Shown: positions 1 through 8,102 of the stretch, in pieces | Numbering within the stretch: the stretch's first letter is position 1 | Layout: the number at the start of each line of letters is the position of its first letter | Source of the DNA: Microvirga flocculans ATCC BAA-817 | GTDB lineage: Bacteria > Pseudomonadota > Alphaproteobacteria > Rhizobiales > Beijerinckiaceae | NCBI RefSeq assembly: GCF_000518665.1 | Contig: NZ_JAEA01000002.1 | Span: 186,001-250,000, forward strand | Direction: 5' to 3' | Length of the DNA: 64,000 bases | Program-made: the position numbers and the translations under genes | Notes under the pieces: model-generated | Told to the model about the DNA's origin: nothing | Databases searched by the model: none | Seen by the model: only the letters and a program-made list of their open reading frames with translations

Positions 1-2
1 TG

Positions 3-275
3 AAGCTCCAGGGCGCGGTGCTCGTCTGGGCCAATACCATGCGCACATGGCTCGACGACGACGATCCGACCCAGGCCAAGACGATGGCGCGGCTCGACCG
101 GGAATTGCGGCGCGGCGAGCGCATCCTCGAAGGCGCGGAAGATCTGCGCCGTCTGAGCGCGCCTTTCCGCGCCGTCGGACGCGCCTTCCTGCAGGGGCGC
201 AGGCCGTCGCGCCCGGAGCGACGCCGCACGCATGACGAGAACGGCGAAGCGGACAATCCCGCAGCCGCCATTTAA
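3..275 (+). CDS. C-terminal end of a probable TetR/COQ9-like regulator (partial)
   Basis: The reading frame is open from the first bases of the window and stops at 273-275, so only the last 90 codons of a longer gene are present. The fragment begins KLQGAVLVWANTMRTWLDDD and continues as charged helical sequence with a basic tail. This looks like the all-helical C-terminal ligand domain of TetR-type regulators or the related COQ9 fold, but the N-terminal half that would decide lies outside the window. The next gene starts 19 bp downstream on the same strand, so the two are probably co-transcribed. The coding call is fairly secure; the family call is tentative. Confidence 0.5.
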   Translation, partial: KLQGAVLVWANTMRTWLDDDDPTQAKTMARLDRELRRGERILEGAEDLRRLSAPFRAVGRAFLQGRRPSRPERRRTHDENGEADNPAAAI

Positions 276-294
276 AGCACAAGCAGGGGGCATC

Positions 295-654
295 ATGGAT
301 CAGGCGCGTTCGATCACACCGCAGATCGCGTTCGACGATTTTCTGAAGGTCGACATCCGTGTCGGCCGTATCGTGACCGTCGAGCCGTTTCCGCAGGCGC
401 GCAAGCCTGCCTTCAAGCTCACCATCGATTTCGGCCCCGAGATCGGCACCAAGCGCTCCTCCGCGCAGATCACCGTCAATCACACGCCGGACGATCTCGT
501 CGGATCGCTCGTGCTCGCCGTGGTGAATTTCCCCCCGCGCCAGATCGGCCCCTTCATGTCGGAGGTCCTGACGCTTGGCGTGCCCGATGCCAATGGCGAC
601 GTCATGCTCATCCGTCCGGATCGCGACGTGCCGGTGGGCGGAAGGCTTTACTGA
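295..654 (+). CDS. csaA: CsaA-like tRNA-binding domain protein
   Basis: This 119-residue protein is a single OB-fold tRNA-binding domain of the CsaA/YgjH type. After a short N-terminal stretch come the family signatures DFLKVDIRVGRIV (about residues 15-27), the ARKPAFKL segment and the SSAQIT strand, and the C-terminus ends near DVPVGGRLY as in CsaA. CsaA is known as a small dimeric tRNA-binding protein with export-chaperone activity in Bacillus. The ATG at 295 was chosen because the open frame upstream overlaps the preceding gene. Its TGA stop (652-654) directly abuts the stop of the convergent kinase gene (655-657), leaving no room for a terminator between them. Confidence 0.85.
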   Translation: MDQARSITPQIAFDDFLKVDIRVGRIVTVEPFPQARKPAFKLTIDFGPEIGTKRSSAQITVNHTPDDLVGSLVLAVVNFPPRQIGPFMSEVLTLGVPDANGDVMLIRPDRDVPVGGRLY

Positions 655-2022
655 TCAGGCCGGCAGCCGCACCGTGGCGCGCAGGCCACCGAGCGGGCTT
701 TCGCCGAGAACGATGTCGCCGCCGTGGGAGCGGGCGATGTCGCGGGCGATGGCGAGGCCCAGGCCCGAGCCGCCCTCATCCTGGTTGCGCGCTTCGTCCA
801 GGCGCACGAAGGGCTTGAAGACTTCCTCGCGCAGCTCCGGCGGAATGCCCGGCCCGTCGTCGTCCACATGGAGAACGAGCCAGCGCGTCTCGTGATTGGC
901 CCTGATCTCGATCGTGTCCCCGTGCCGCGCCGCATTGGAGACGAGGTTGAAGAGCAGGCGGCGGAAGGCGTCGGGGCGCACCGTGATCATCGGGTCGCCG
1001 GTGATCTCGAGTTCCGTCACATGGCCCTGCCGCTCGGCGTCCATCTGCGCCTCCTCGAGGAGCTGGCGCAGATCCGTCTCCACCGCCTGCTCGCCCGCGT
1101 CGCCCCCCTCGCCTCGGGCGAAGGCGAGATAGCCTTCGAGCATGCGGCTCATCTCGTCCACGTCGCGCTTCAGGTCCTCGACCTCGGGCGTCTGGCCGAG
1201 GAAGACGAGCGAGAGCTTGAAGCGGGTGAGAATGGTGCGCAGGTCGTGGCTCACGCCGTTGAGCATGGTCGTGCGCTGCTCGATGTTGCGCTCGATGCGC
1301 CGCTTCATTTCGAGGAAGGCGTGGCCGGCCTGGCGTACCTCGCGCGCGCCGCGCGGGCGGAACTCGATCTCGCGGCCCTTGCCCAGGGCTTCCGCCGCTT
1401 CCGCGAGGCGCAGGATCGGCCTGATCTGGTTGCGCAGGAACAGGATGGCGATGCCGAGCAGCACGAAGGACGAGCCCGCCATCCACACGAGGAAGATGTG
1501 CGAGTTGGACGCATAGGCCTGACTGCGCCGCGCCAGAATGCGCATCACGTCGTTCTGATCGAGCTTGATGCGGACCTCCACATAGCTCGAGCGACCGACC
1601 GTATCGAGCCAGTAGGGACGGTCGATCTGCCGGCGCAATTCGTTCGACAGGGTCTCGTCGAGGATCGAGAAGAAGGGCTTCGGCCCCGGCGGCGGCAGGT
1701 CCGTGTTGCGCAGGATGTCCACGTCGAGCTGCAGGCGTTCGGAGGCGATGCGCGAGAGAGTGTCGACGTCCTTGTCCTGCGGATAGCTCTCGTAGATGTC
1801 AATGAGCGCCGCGATATCCGCCGTGACCGCAGAGGAGAGACGGCGGGTCACGAGCTCGTAGTGCCGCTCCATGAACACATAGGCCACGACGGATTGCAGC
1901 AGGATGACCGGCGCGATGATGATGATGAGCGCGCGTGCATAGAGGCCTTTCGGGAGGAAGCGTCCGAACCAGCGCGCCGCCCGGTCGAGGGGAGTGTACT
2001 TCAGGGTGGCGCCGATCTTCAT
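655..2022 (-). CDS. EnvZ-class sensor histidine kinase
   Basis: A 455-residue membrane histidine kinase. The first transmembrane helix is near residues 28-50 (LYARALIIIIAPVILLQ) and the second near 176-197 (IFLVWMAGSSFVLLGI); between them lies a periplasmic sensor region of about 125 residues. A HAMP linker follows. The phospho-acceptor box GVSHDLRTILTRFKL places the histidine near residue 259. The ATP lid motifs are NLVSNAARHG (N box), DDGPGIP (G1) and GSGLGLAIA (G2). The T-I after HDLR, instead of T-P, is typical of the EnvZ class. Its ATG overlaps the stop of the response regulator gene by 4 bp (ATGA), so the pair is translationally coupled. The signal sensed is not readable. Confidence 0.93.
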   Translation of the reverse strand: MKIGATLKYTPLDRAARWFGRFLPKGLYARALIIIIAPVILLQSVVAYVFMERHYELVTRRLSSAVTADIAALIDIYESYPQDKDVDTLSRIASERLQLDVDILRNTDLPPPGPKPFFSILDETLSNELRRQIDRPYWLDTVGRSSYVEVRIKLDQNDVMRILARRSQAYASNSHIFLVWMAGSSFVLLGIAILFLRNQIRPILRLAEAAEALGKGREIEFRPRGAREVRQAGHAFLEMKRRIERNIEQRTTMLNGVSHDLRTILTRFKLSLVFLGQTPEVEDLKRDVDEMSRMLEGYLAFARGEGGDAGEQAVETDLRQLLEEAQMDAERQGHVTELEITGDPMITVRPDAFRRLLFNLVSNAARHGDTIEIRANHETRWLVLHVDDDGPGIPPELREEVFKPFVRLDEARNQDEGGSGLGLAIARDIARSHGGDIVLGESPLGGLRATVRLPA

Positions 2023-2735
2023 CGGTCGATCACGAGGCGATAGCCGATGCCGCGCACGGTCTGAAGGAAAATCGGGTTCGCCGGATCCGTCTCGATCTTG
2101 CGGCGCAGGCGGTTGATCTGAACGTCCACCGTGCGCTCGTTGGCGGCGAAGCCGTTGCCCGCGAGCGCCTCGCGCGGAACGTTGTCGCCCGCATGGCTGC
2201 CGAGGATCGTCAGGATCTCGCGTTCGCGCTCGGTGATCCGCACCAGCTCGTCCCCGCGCCGCAGCTCGCCGCGGTCGAAGCGGTAGGAGAAGGGGCCGAA
2301 ATGGATCATCTCCGGCACAGCCGCGCTCTCGTCGCTCTGCACAGGCACGGCGCGCTTGAGGATGTTGCCCAGGCGCAGGAGCAGCTCGCGCGGCTCGAAG
2401 GGCTTGGGCAGGTAGTCGTCCGCGCCGATCTCCAGCCCGGTGACCCTGTCGGAAGCGTCCGCGCGGGCCGTGAGCATCAGGATCGGCACCTGCGACGTCT
2501 GGCGCAGGCTGCGGGCATAATCGAAGCCGGATTCGCCCGGCATCATCACGTCGAGCACCAGGGCATCGAAGACGAAGTTCCCGGACTTGGCCCGTGCCTC
2601 CGCGGCGCTGGCCGCGGCCGTCACGCGGTAGCCGTTCTCGATGAGGAACCGGGTCAGCAGGTCGCGCAGGCGGCGGTCGTCGTCCACCACGAGGACGTGC
2701 GGGGCGTGGTCGGGAATGTCGATGCGTGGGTCCAT
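2019..2735 (-). CDS. petR: OmpR-family response regulator, PetR-like
   Basis: A 238-residue response regulator. The receiver domain has the acidic triad DDD at 18-20, the phosphorylatable Asp62 in LVLDVMMPGESGFD and the conserved Lys111 in ADDYLPKPF. The C-terminal winged helix includes the recognition region NERTVDVQINRLRRKIE and ends ...RGIGYRLVIDR. The open frame extends to 2906 but that extension overlaps the marR gene, so the ATG at 2735 (MDPRIDIPDH) is chosen. The order marR / ompR-type regulator matches petP-petR of Rhodobacter capsulatus, which is needed for cytochrome formation and growth; the name is an inference from that order. It lies 35 bp after marR and overlaps the kinase gene by 4 bp. 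Confidence 0.9.
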   Translation of the reverse strand: MDPRIDIPDHAPHVLVVDDDRRLRDLLTRFLIENGYRVTAAASAAEARAKSGNFVFDALVLDVMMPGESGFDYARSLRQTSQVPILMLTARADASDRVTGLEIGADDYLPKPFEPRELLLRLGNILKRAVPVQSDESAAVPEMIHFGPFSYRFDRGELRRGDELVRITEREREILTILGSHAGDNVPREALAGNGFAANERTVDVQINRLRRKIETDPANPIFLQTVRGIGYRLVIDR

Positions 2736-2770
2736 CGGGCCTCGGGCGGTACTGTCCGGCTCCTGCTTTA

Positions 2771-3289
2771 TCAGGTTTCCTCCGAGCCGAATACGAGGTG
2801 CTTCACATGGGCGCTGTCGCTCGGATCGATGAGGCGCAGGAGATAGCGGCTCACCATGTCCTTCGCCTCGGGCTCCATCTCGGACAGGGCCCGCGTGATG
2901 CGGCACGTCTGCAGCGTGGCGAGCTTCAGGGCCAGCTCGTGGCCCTTGGCGGTCGCATGAAGGAGCCGCTGGCGCCGGTCGGCGGTGCCCGTGCGGCTCT
3001 CGATGAAGTTCTTCTCGATGAGCTCCTTCAGGACCCGGTTGAGGCTCTGCTTGGTGATCCGCAGAATGTCCAGGAGTTCCGCGATGGTCAGGCCCGGGTT
3101 GCGGCTCACGAAGTGCAGAACCCGGTGATGGGCCCGGCCGAAGCCGTACTCGTCCAGGATCCGGTCCGGATCGCTGACGAAGTCGCGATAGGCGAAGAAG
3201 AACAGTTCGATGAGGTCATAGGTCGGGGGCTCGGCGAGGGTGTCCTTGCCGGAGGGGGGAGACTTCAAGGCCCGGATCGCGTCTGGCAA
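2771..3289 (-). CDS. petP: MarR-family transcriptional regulator, PetP-like
   Basis: A 172-residue winged-helix regulator. The DNA-binding core is LTIAELLDILRITKQSLNRV (recognition helix), followed by the wing ESRTGTADRRQRLL with the DRR motif typical of MarR proteins. The flanking helices at both ends form the dimer interface. It is the first gene of a three-gene minus-strand operon with the response regulator and kinase, and it diverges from ilvE. A perfect 25-bp palindrome lies 17 bp upstream of its start (3306-3330), which makes autoregulation likely. The PetP label rests on the operon order shared with Rhodobacter petPR. Confidence 0.88.
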   Translation of the reverse strand: MPDAIRALKSPPSGKDTLAEPPTYDLIELFFFAYRDFVSDPDRILDEYGFGRAHHRVLHFVSRNPGLTIAELLDILRITKQSLNRVLKELIEKNFIESRTGTADRRQRLLHATAKGHELALKLATLQTCRITRALSEMEPEAKDMVSRYLLRLIDPSDSAHVKHLVFGSEET

Positions 3290-3305
3290 CGTCCTTATCC
3301 CAAAT

Positions 3306-3330
3306 GATATGTCAGTCTTGTTGACATATC
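3306..3330. promoter_or_regulatory. Palindromic operator in the marR / ilvE divergent promoter region
   Basis: Perfect inverted repeat GATATGTCA-N7-TGACATATC. The right arm contains TTGACA at 3321-3326, which could serve as a -35 box for ilvE. Position, symmetry and AT content fit a MarR-dimer site, so the adjacent MarR protein probably controls its own operon and may also touch ilvE. Binding itself is inference. Confidence 0.6.
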
Positions 3331-3453
3331 TCAGGACGATTGTTACTCGTCAAGCCGCTTCCGCGAAATGAATGAAACTGAAATCGTCTGGAAGCGAACC
3401 GGAAATTACACGGCCCCGGTCGCCACAAAGGCCTGCTGTCAAGGAGAAGAACG

Positions 3454-4341
3454 ATGTCCGCTACCCCCCTCGATCAACGCGATGGATGGATCTGGTTTGA
3501 CGGGCAGCTCGTACCCTGGAAGGAGGCCAAGATCCACGTCCTCACGCATGGCCTGCATTACGGATCGAGCGTGTTCGAGGGCGAGCGGGCCTATGGCGGC
3601 CAGATCTTCAAGTCCACCCAGCATTCCGAGCGCCTGAAGCGTTCGGCGCAGATCCTCGATTTCGAGATCCCCTACACCGTGGCCGAGATCGACGCTGCCA
3701 AGCGCCTCGTTCTGGAGAAGAACGGCCTGACGGACGCCTATCTGCGCCCCATAGCCTGGCGCGGCTCCGAGATGCTGGCGGTCGCCGCCCAGCAGAACAA
3801 GATCCATCTCGCCATCGCCTGCTGGGAATGGCCGAGCTATTTCGACCAGGCGCAGAAGATGAAGGGCATCCGCCTCGACATCGCGCAGTACCGCCGCCCC
3901 GACCCGGCGACCGCGCCTTCCACCGCCAAGGCGGCGGGCCTCTACATGATCTGCACGATCTCCAAGCATCAGGCAGAGAAGAAGGGCTATGCGGACGCCA
4001 TGATGCTCGACTGGCAGGGCCGCGTCGCCGAGTGCACGGGCGCCAACATCTTCTTCATCCGCGACGGCGTCGTTCACACGCCCATCGCGGATTGCTTCCT
4101 CGACGGCATCACCCGCCAGACGGTGATCGAGCTGGCCAAGCGCCGGGGGCTCGAGGTGGCCGAGCGGCGGATCATGCCGGAGGAGCTTGCGGGCTTCAGC
4201 GAGTGCTTCATCACCGGCTCTGCCGCCGAGGTGACGCCGGTCTCCGAGATCGGGCCCTACCGCTTCCAGCCCGGCGCCATCACCAAGGCGCTGATGGACG
4301 ATTATTCGGCCGAAGTGCAGCCCAAGAGCAAGGCTGCCTGA
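3454..4341 (+). CDS. ilvE: Branched-chain amino acid aminotransferase (class IV)
   Basis: A 295-residue PLP enzyme that interconverts leucine, isoleucine and valine with their 2-oxo acids using glutamate/2-oxoglutarate. Family signatures include the N-terminal WFDGQLVPWKEAKIHVLTHG, the HYGSSVFEGERAY loop, the probable PLP lysine near residue 159 in TAKAAGLYM, and the C-terminal FITGSAAEVTPV segment. Length is normal for IlvE. The start has AAGGAGAAG about 8 bp upstream. The gene stands alone, divergent from the marR operon, with a palindromic operator between them. A D-amino acid aminotransferase of the same fold is less likely given the match to the IlvE signatures. Confidence 0.93.
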   Translation: MSATPLDQRDGWIWFDGQLVPWKEAKIHVLTHGLHYGSSVFEGERAYGGQIFKSTQHSERLKRSAQILDFEIPYTVAEIDAAKRLVLEKNGLTDAYLRPIAWRGSEMLAVAAQQNKIHLAIACWEWPSYFDQAQKMKGIRLDIAQYRRPDPATAPSTAKAAGLYMICTISKHQAEKKGYADAMMLDWQGRVAECTGANIFFIRDGVVHTPIADCFLDGITRQTVIELAKRRGLEVAERRIMPEELAGFSECFITGSAAEVTPVSEIGPYRFQPGAITKALMDDYSAEVQPKSKAA

Positions 4342-4377
4342 AGCAGGGCGGCCCGAGCCGTCCTATCCTGTGATTGT

Positions 4378-4402
4378 CATGCCCGGCCCCGTGCCGGGCA
4401 TG
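4378..4402. terminator. Stem-loop between convergent ilvE and polymerase gene
   Basis: CATGCCCGGC-N5-GCCGGGCATG forms a perfect 10-bp stem with loop CCCGT, 37 bp after the ilvE stop and 22 bp before the stop of the convergent gene. A short T-rich stretch follows on the plus strand. It probably ends transcription from both sides; similar palindromes recur between genes in this bacterial order. Confidence 0.5.
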
Positions 4403-4423
4403 GTCGTTTCGGGTGCGGGCACC

Positions 4424-5668
4424 TCAGAAATCCTCCGCATCGGGGATGCGGTTGAAGGCAATCTTGGCGCCCGCATAGCCTCCGGGGATCGAGACCTGCG
4501 GCCCCCAGTGCAGAAGCGTCCTGCGGTGGCTGGCATTGAGCCGGTCGGCGAGGACCGACAGGTATTCCATGCGGCGCTTGAGCTGGGCTTCCGGGGTATA
4601 GCCGAACAGGTCCGCCTCGATCTCCGCCATCGGCACCAGATCGTGCAGGGTCACGTGGACGCTGCGGCTGCGGCGCATGTCCTCTCGCTCGGCGTGAAGA
4701 AAGAGGCGGCTCAGGGATGCCAGGAGGGACGGGTCGTCCCAGGTCGGCTGGAACCGCTCTTCCCCATACCATCCGGCGCTGTTCCTGTCCGTGAGCCACA
4801 GGGCGAGCGCCCGGGCCGCAAAGCCCGCCCGGCGCATCCGCGCGGAAGCCTTGGCGAGCAGCACCCGGGCGGCCGCATAGGCCCCGTTCAGGGAGCGCCA
4901 GTCGGCGGGAAGAACCCGGCCATGGCCGAACATGCGGCGGCGGGTTTCCGGTCGCTCCACCGTATAGCCGTGCAACCCCATCCAGAGCCGCTCGCCCTCG
5001 ACGCTGCCCCACAGGCGGCGCAGCTCCTTGGGCTGGAGCGACCAGAGCGCGGCCATGTCGCCGATTCCGGCGCGGGCAAGGCGCGCCGCGTTGCCCCGGG
5101 CGATGCCGGGGATATCCGTGAGCTCCAGGGACAGCAGGCGCCCCGGCAGATCGGCCGGGTGAAGGGCCACGAGGCCGTCGGGTTTTTCCATCTCGGCGGC
5201 GATCTTGGCGAGCAGGTCGTTGGGTCCCAGGCCCACCGAGCAGGTGAGGGTAGGGCCGATCCGGGAGGCGATGACCTCCTTCACCTGCCTACCGATCTCG
5301 ATCGCCCGCGCACCCTCGGAGGGCAGGAGGGCGCAGACCATCTCGTCGATGGAGCAGACCGCCTTGACGGGAAGAACCGTCTCGATGGTCTCGACGATGG
5401 CGCGGTGGAGTTCCACATAGACCTCGTGCCGCGCCGTCACCAGGACAAGGCCCGGGCAGGCCTTGCGGGCATCGCGCACGAAGGCGCCGCGCTTGATCCC
5501 TAGAGCCTTGGCCTCCCGGCTGACGGCAATGAGCCCCGTATGTTCCGAATCGACCGGAATGACCCCGACCGGCCTCCCGCGCAGGTGCGGCTGGAGATGC
5601 TGCTCCGCGCTCGCGAAGAAGGAATCGAAGTCGACATAGAGCCGCTCCAGGCCCGTCGGTTTGCGCAT
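4424..5668 (-). CDS. dinB: Y-family DNA polymerase (DinB-like, SOS-type)
   Basis: A 414-residue translesion polymerase of the UmuC/DinB fold. The first catalytic Asp lies in LYVDFDSFFASAEQ (about residues 10-23); the other two acidic ligands are in CSIDEMV near residue 107. A helix-hairpin-helix-like segment, LELTDIPGIARGNAARLARA, follows, and the little-finger domain takes up the last 130 residues. DinB proteins are usually about 350-420 residues, so this one is full length. It lacks the C-terminal features of ImuB, and no imuA or dnaE2 is nearby. Two perfect SOS boxes lie 145 and 273 bp upstream, so DNA damage induction is expected. The subfamily call (DinB or a divergent Y-family clade) is less sure than the polymerase call. 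Confidence 0.85.
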   Translation of the reverse strand: MRKPTGLERLYVDFDSFFASAEQHLQPHLRGRPVGVIPVDSEHTGLIAVSREAKALGIKRGAFVRDARKACPGLVLVTARHEVYVELHRAIVETIETVLPVKAVCSIDEMVCALLPSEGARAIEIGRQVKEVIASRIGPTLTCSVGLGPNDLLAKIAAEMEKPDGLVALHPADLPGRLLSLELTDIPGIARGNAARLARAGIGDMAALWSLQPKELRRLWGSVEGERLWMGLHGYTVERPETRRRMFGHGRVLPADWRSLNGAYAAARVLLAKASARMRRAGFAARALALWLTDRNSAGWYGEERFQPTWDDPSLLASLSRLFLHAEREDMRRSRSVHVTLHDLVPMAEIEADLFGYTPEAQLKRRMEYLSVLADRLNASHRRTLLHWGPQVSIPGGYAGAKIAFNRIPDAEDF

Positions 5669-5812
5669 CGCCCTTCACCTGTCCCGTTGTCGTCCTGCCG
5701 GCTTCGCGGCGGCGATCCGGATCCGCCCCGCGGAAACGTGCTCCGGCGCAGCGTGCGGGTCCGAAGGTCCGCATCGTGAAACCATCGGGCTCGTCCCGTG
5801 CGGCCCTCACTC

Positions 5813-5827
5813 GAACAAATCATGAAC
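5813..5827 (-). promoter_or_regulatory. SOS box (LexA site), proximal copy
   Basis: On the minus strand this reads GTTC-ATGATTT-GTTC, an exact match to the direct-repeat GTTC-N7-GTTC motif recognised by alphaproteobacterial LexA. Its near edge is 144 bp upstream of the Y-family polymerase start. Confidence 0.7.
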
Positions 5828-5940
5828 ACAGCATCGGCGACGAGTCGAGGGGCGGGCCTGTGGATAACGGGGAAGAGTCGCGCGGATTAACCCGCCTTGT
5901 CCTTGAGGAATAAACGCTATGAAAGAGTGTTCTCGTCACC

Positions 5941-5955
5941 GAACGAAAATAGAAC
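5941..5955 (-). promoter_or_regulatory. SOS box (LexA site), distal copy
   Basis: On the minus strand this reads GTTC-TATTTTC-GTTC, again exact for GTTC-N7-GTTC and set in an AT-rich context typical of strong LexA sites. It is 113 bp from the proximal copy, which allows cooperative repression or a second promoter. Confidence 0.7.
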
Positions 5956-6283
5956 AATAAGAGTCCCGCATGTCATCGAGAGATGCTGCAGCGCATTAAG
6001 CTTTTGTTAACTATCAGGTTGCCGCAGAGGTAGTTTTGTCGATTCATTTTCAAGCGTCTCCGCGTGAGGAGGGAGCGCGGTGCCTGCTCTTCGGGGAAAG
6101 GCCTGTCGAGCGACGGCGCGTGCTCAAAAAATGCCGCTTTCGCGGATTCCGGAATCTGCCCCATGGCCTTGGAATCGCTCGAAGAGGAAGGGAAATCGCA
6201 CGGCGCCGCTCTTTTGCAGGCATGGCCCCATGACTACATGTGCCCTGGAGCATCCTGCTCCGCAGGGATGAAACACGAATACG

Positions 6284-7300
6284 ATGATGAAATTCGCTTC
6301 TCGCCGCAGCCGGGTCATGATCGCCCTGGCGGCCGCTTTGGTCCTTGCCGGGAGCGCGGCCGAGGCCCGCGTCGGCGGACGGAGCAGCTTCGGATCGCGC
6401 GGCGCGCGCACCTACACGCCTCCTCCGGCGACCCGCACGGCCCCGGAAGCGGCGGCCCCGATCCAGCGCTCGCAGATTCCGAACCAGGGACCGAACGTGA
6501 CCCGCCCCGGGACGCCCGCGCCCAACGTGGCGCAGCCGCGCCGTTTCGGCTTCGGCACGGGCCTGATGGCCGGTCTCTTCGGTGCGGGCCTGCTCGGCCT
6601 GCTGTTCGGCAACGGGTTCTTCGGCGGCCTCGGCGGGCTGGCCTCCATGTTCGGGCTTCTGCTCCAGATCGGCCTGATCGTGCTTTTGATCTCCTTCGCC
6701 ATGAAATGGTTCCGCCGGCGTCAGGAGCCTGCCTATGCCGGCCCGGCCCAGAATCATGCCCGCTCCATGGGCGGCAGCGTTCCCCCCGTGGGCGGACGGC
6801 CCATGGCCGGGGGGCTCGGCGGATTGGGCGGCGGTCTCGGCGGCATGATGGGCAGCCAGCAGCAGACGGCCGGAGCGCGTCTGGGCGTGCGTGACGAGAT
6901 CGGCATCGGCGAGAGCGACTACGCGGCCTTCGAGAAGGGGCTCGTCGAGATGCAGGACGCCTATTCCCGCGAGGACGTCGCCAAGCTCTGGACGCTCGCG
7001 ACCCCCGAGATGGCAGGCTACATCCAGGAAGAGCTCAACGACAACGCCGGACGCGGGGTCGTGAACAAGCTCTCCAACGTGCGCCTGCTCCAGGGCGATC
7101 TGTCCGAGGCCTGGCGCGAGGGCGCGACGGATTACGCCACGGTCGCCATGCGCTTCGGCATCACCGATGTCATGGTGGACAAGGCCACGGGCCGGGTGGT
7201 CGAAGGCGATCCGAACCGGGTCGAGGAGGCCGTCGAGCTCTGGACGTTCCGCCGGGATCAGGGCGGTTCCTGGAAAATCTCGGCAATCCAGCAGGCCTGA
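6284..7300 (+). CDS. Tim44-like domain membrane protein
   Basis: A 338-residue protein with an N-terminal signal peptide (SRVMIALAAALVLAGSAAEA), a Pro/Thr-rich linker, a Gly-rich hydrophobic block around residues 95-120, a transmembrane helix (LLLQIGLIVLLISFAMKWF), a second Gly-rich linker and a C-terminal Tim44-like domain of about 130 residues (from DYAAFEKGLVEMQDAYSRED to the end). The Tim44-like fold is shared with the mitochondrial import protein Tim44 and bacterial TimA-type proteins; its bacterial role is unsettled. ATG codons at 6284 and 6287 are both possible starts. A strong terminator follows 22 bp after the stop. Confidence 0.85.
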   Translation: MMKFASRRSRVMIALAAALVLAGSAAEARVGGRSSFGSRGARTYTPPPATRTAPEAAAPIQRSQIPNQGPNVTRPGTPAPNVAQPRRFGFGTGLMAGLFGAGLLGLLFGNGFFGGLGGLASMFGLLLQIGLIVLLISFAMKWFRRRQEPAYAGPAQNHARSMGGSVPPVGGRPMAGGLGGLGGGLGGMMGSQQQTAGARLGVRDEIGIGESDYAAFEKGLVEMQDAYSREDVAKLWTLATPEMAGYIQEELNDNAGRGVVNKLSNVRLLQGDLSEAWREGATDYATVAMRFGITDVMVDKATGRVVEGDPNRVEEAVELWTFRRDQGGSWKISAIQQA

Positions 7301-7321
7301 GACGCCACGTTGACGAAGACC

Positions 7322-7352
7322 AAAGCGGCCGGTTCTCACCGGCCGCTTTTTT
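7322..7352 (+). terminator. Rho-independent terminator
   Basis: Perfect 12-bp stem AAAGCGGCCGGT / ACCGGCCGCTTT with loop TCTC, followed by a T-run to 7352. It ends the Tim44-like gene and lies just beyond the stop of the convergent PfpI-like gene. Confidence 0.85.
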
Positions 7353-7375
7353 CATGTGCGAATCCGGCTGTGCGG

Positions 7376-7957
7376 TTACTCCGCGGCCTGGCGTCGACCC
7401 GCATGGGAGCCCTCGCGCACTTCCTCCACGATCTTGCTCACGAAGGCGTCGAGATCGCCGGGATTGCGGCTGGTGATGAGGCCCTGGTCGGTGACGACGG
7501 CCTCGTCGCGCCACTGTCCGCCCGCATTGATCACATCCGTCTTGATCGAGTGATAGGACGTGCATTTCCTGCCTTTGATGACGCCGGCCTCGATCAGAAG
7601 CCAGGGTGCGTGGCAGATGGCGGCAATGACCTTGCCCGCCTTATTGAAGGCGCGAACGATCTCGACTGCCTTCGGCTCGACGCGCAGCTTGTCCGGGTTG
7701 ATCTGCCCGCCGGGAAGCACGAGCGCATCGTAATCGGCCGGATTCACATCCTCGATATTCTTGGCGACCGCCACGGACTTGCCCCAGTCCTTCTTGTCCC
7801 AGCCTTTGATGGCATCGGGCTGCATGCGGGATTTCGGGGCCGCGACCTCGACCGTCGCGCCGGCTTCGGACAGCTTCTGCTGCGGCACCATGAGCTCCGA
7901 TTGCTCGAAGCCATCGGTCGCCATGATGAGGATCTTGGCCTGTTTGATGTCAGGCAT
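7376..7957 (-). CDS. PfpI/DJ-1 family protein (putative protein/nucleic acid deglycase)
   Basis: A 193-residue single-domain protein of the DJ-1/PfpI superfamily. The nucleophile elbow AAICHAPW puts the reactive cysteine at about residue 115, followed by His116. The supporting glutamate is in ATDGFEQSEL near residue 18, and LVLPGGQINPDKLR is the usual loop before the oxyanion region. Members such as YhbO and PfpI act on glycated or stress-damaged molecules; hydrolase annotations are older. It lies at the edge of a block of stress genes, divergent from a small gene with an EcfG-type promoter. Confidence 0.9.
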   Translation of the reverse strand: MPDIKQAKILIMATDGFEQSELMVPQQKLSEAGATVEVAAPKSRMQPDAIKGWDKKDWGKSVAVAKNIEDVNPADYDALVLPGGQINPDKLRVEPKAVEIVRAFNKAGKVIAAICHAPWLLIEAGVIKGRKCTSYHSIKTDVINAGGQWRDEAVVTDQGLITSRNPGDLDAFVSKIVEEVREGSHAGRRQAAE

Positions 7958-8041
7958 GACGCTTCTCCATCGTTCTCAATGCATCGGGGAACCTGTTGGG
8001 AACGGATGAGGCGGGGAGGGGTTCCGCGCGCAGGCTCGGCT

Positions 8042-8066
8042 GGAACCCTGTTCGCGCGGGCCTGTT
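8042..8066 (+). promoter_or_regulatory. Possible EcfG-type promoter before the small proline-rich gene
   Basis: GGAAC at 8042-8046 and TT at 8065-8066 with an 18-bp spacer fit the general stress sigma factor pattern GGAAC-N18/19-TT. The -10 side reads TGTT rather than the preferred CGTT. A second, weaker match starts at 7999. Confidence 0.4.
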
Positions 8067-8102
8067 GTCCCAGTCACGGATTTTGAAATTTTCGGAGGCA
8101 CG

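Larger units (their letters stand above)
5669..6283. other. 615-bp intergenic region with two SOS boxes
   Basis: No convincing gene was found; the short open frames here lack ribosome sites and family-like sequence. The stretch 5880-6050 is visibly richer in A and T than its surroundings and holds the two SOS boxes listed separately. It is the shared upstream region of the minus-strand polymerase gene and the plus-strand Tim44-like gene. Confidence 0.5.

Noticed and set aside
5973-6164. 63-codon minus-strand frame in the SOS-box region
   Set aside because: No ribosome site and no sensible composition; likely chance in an intergenic stretch.
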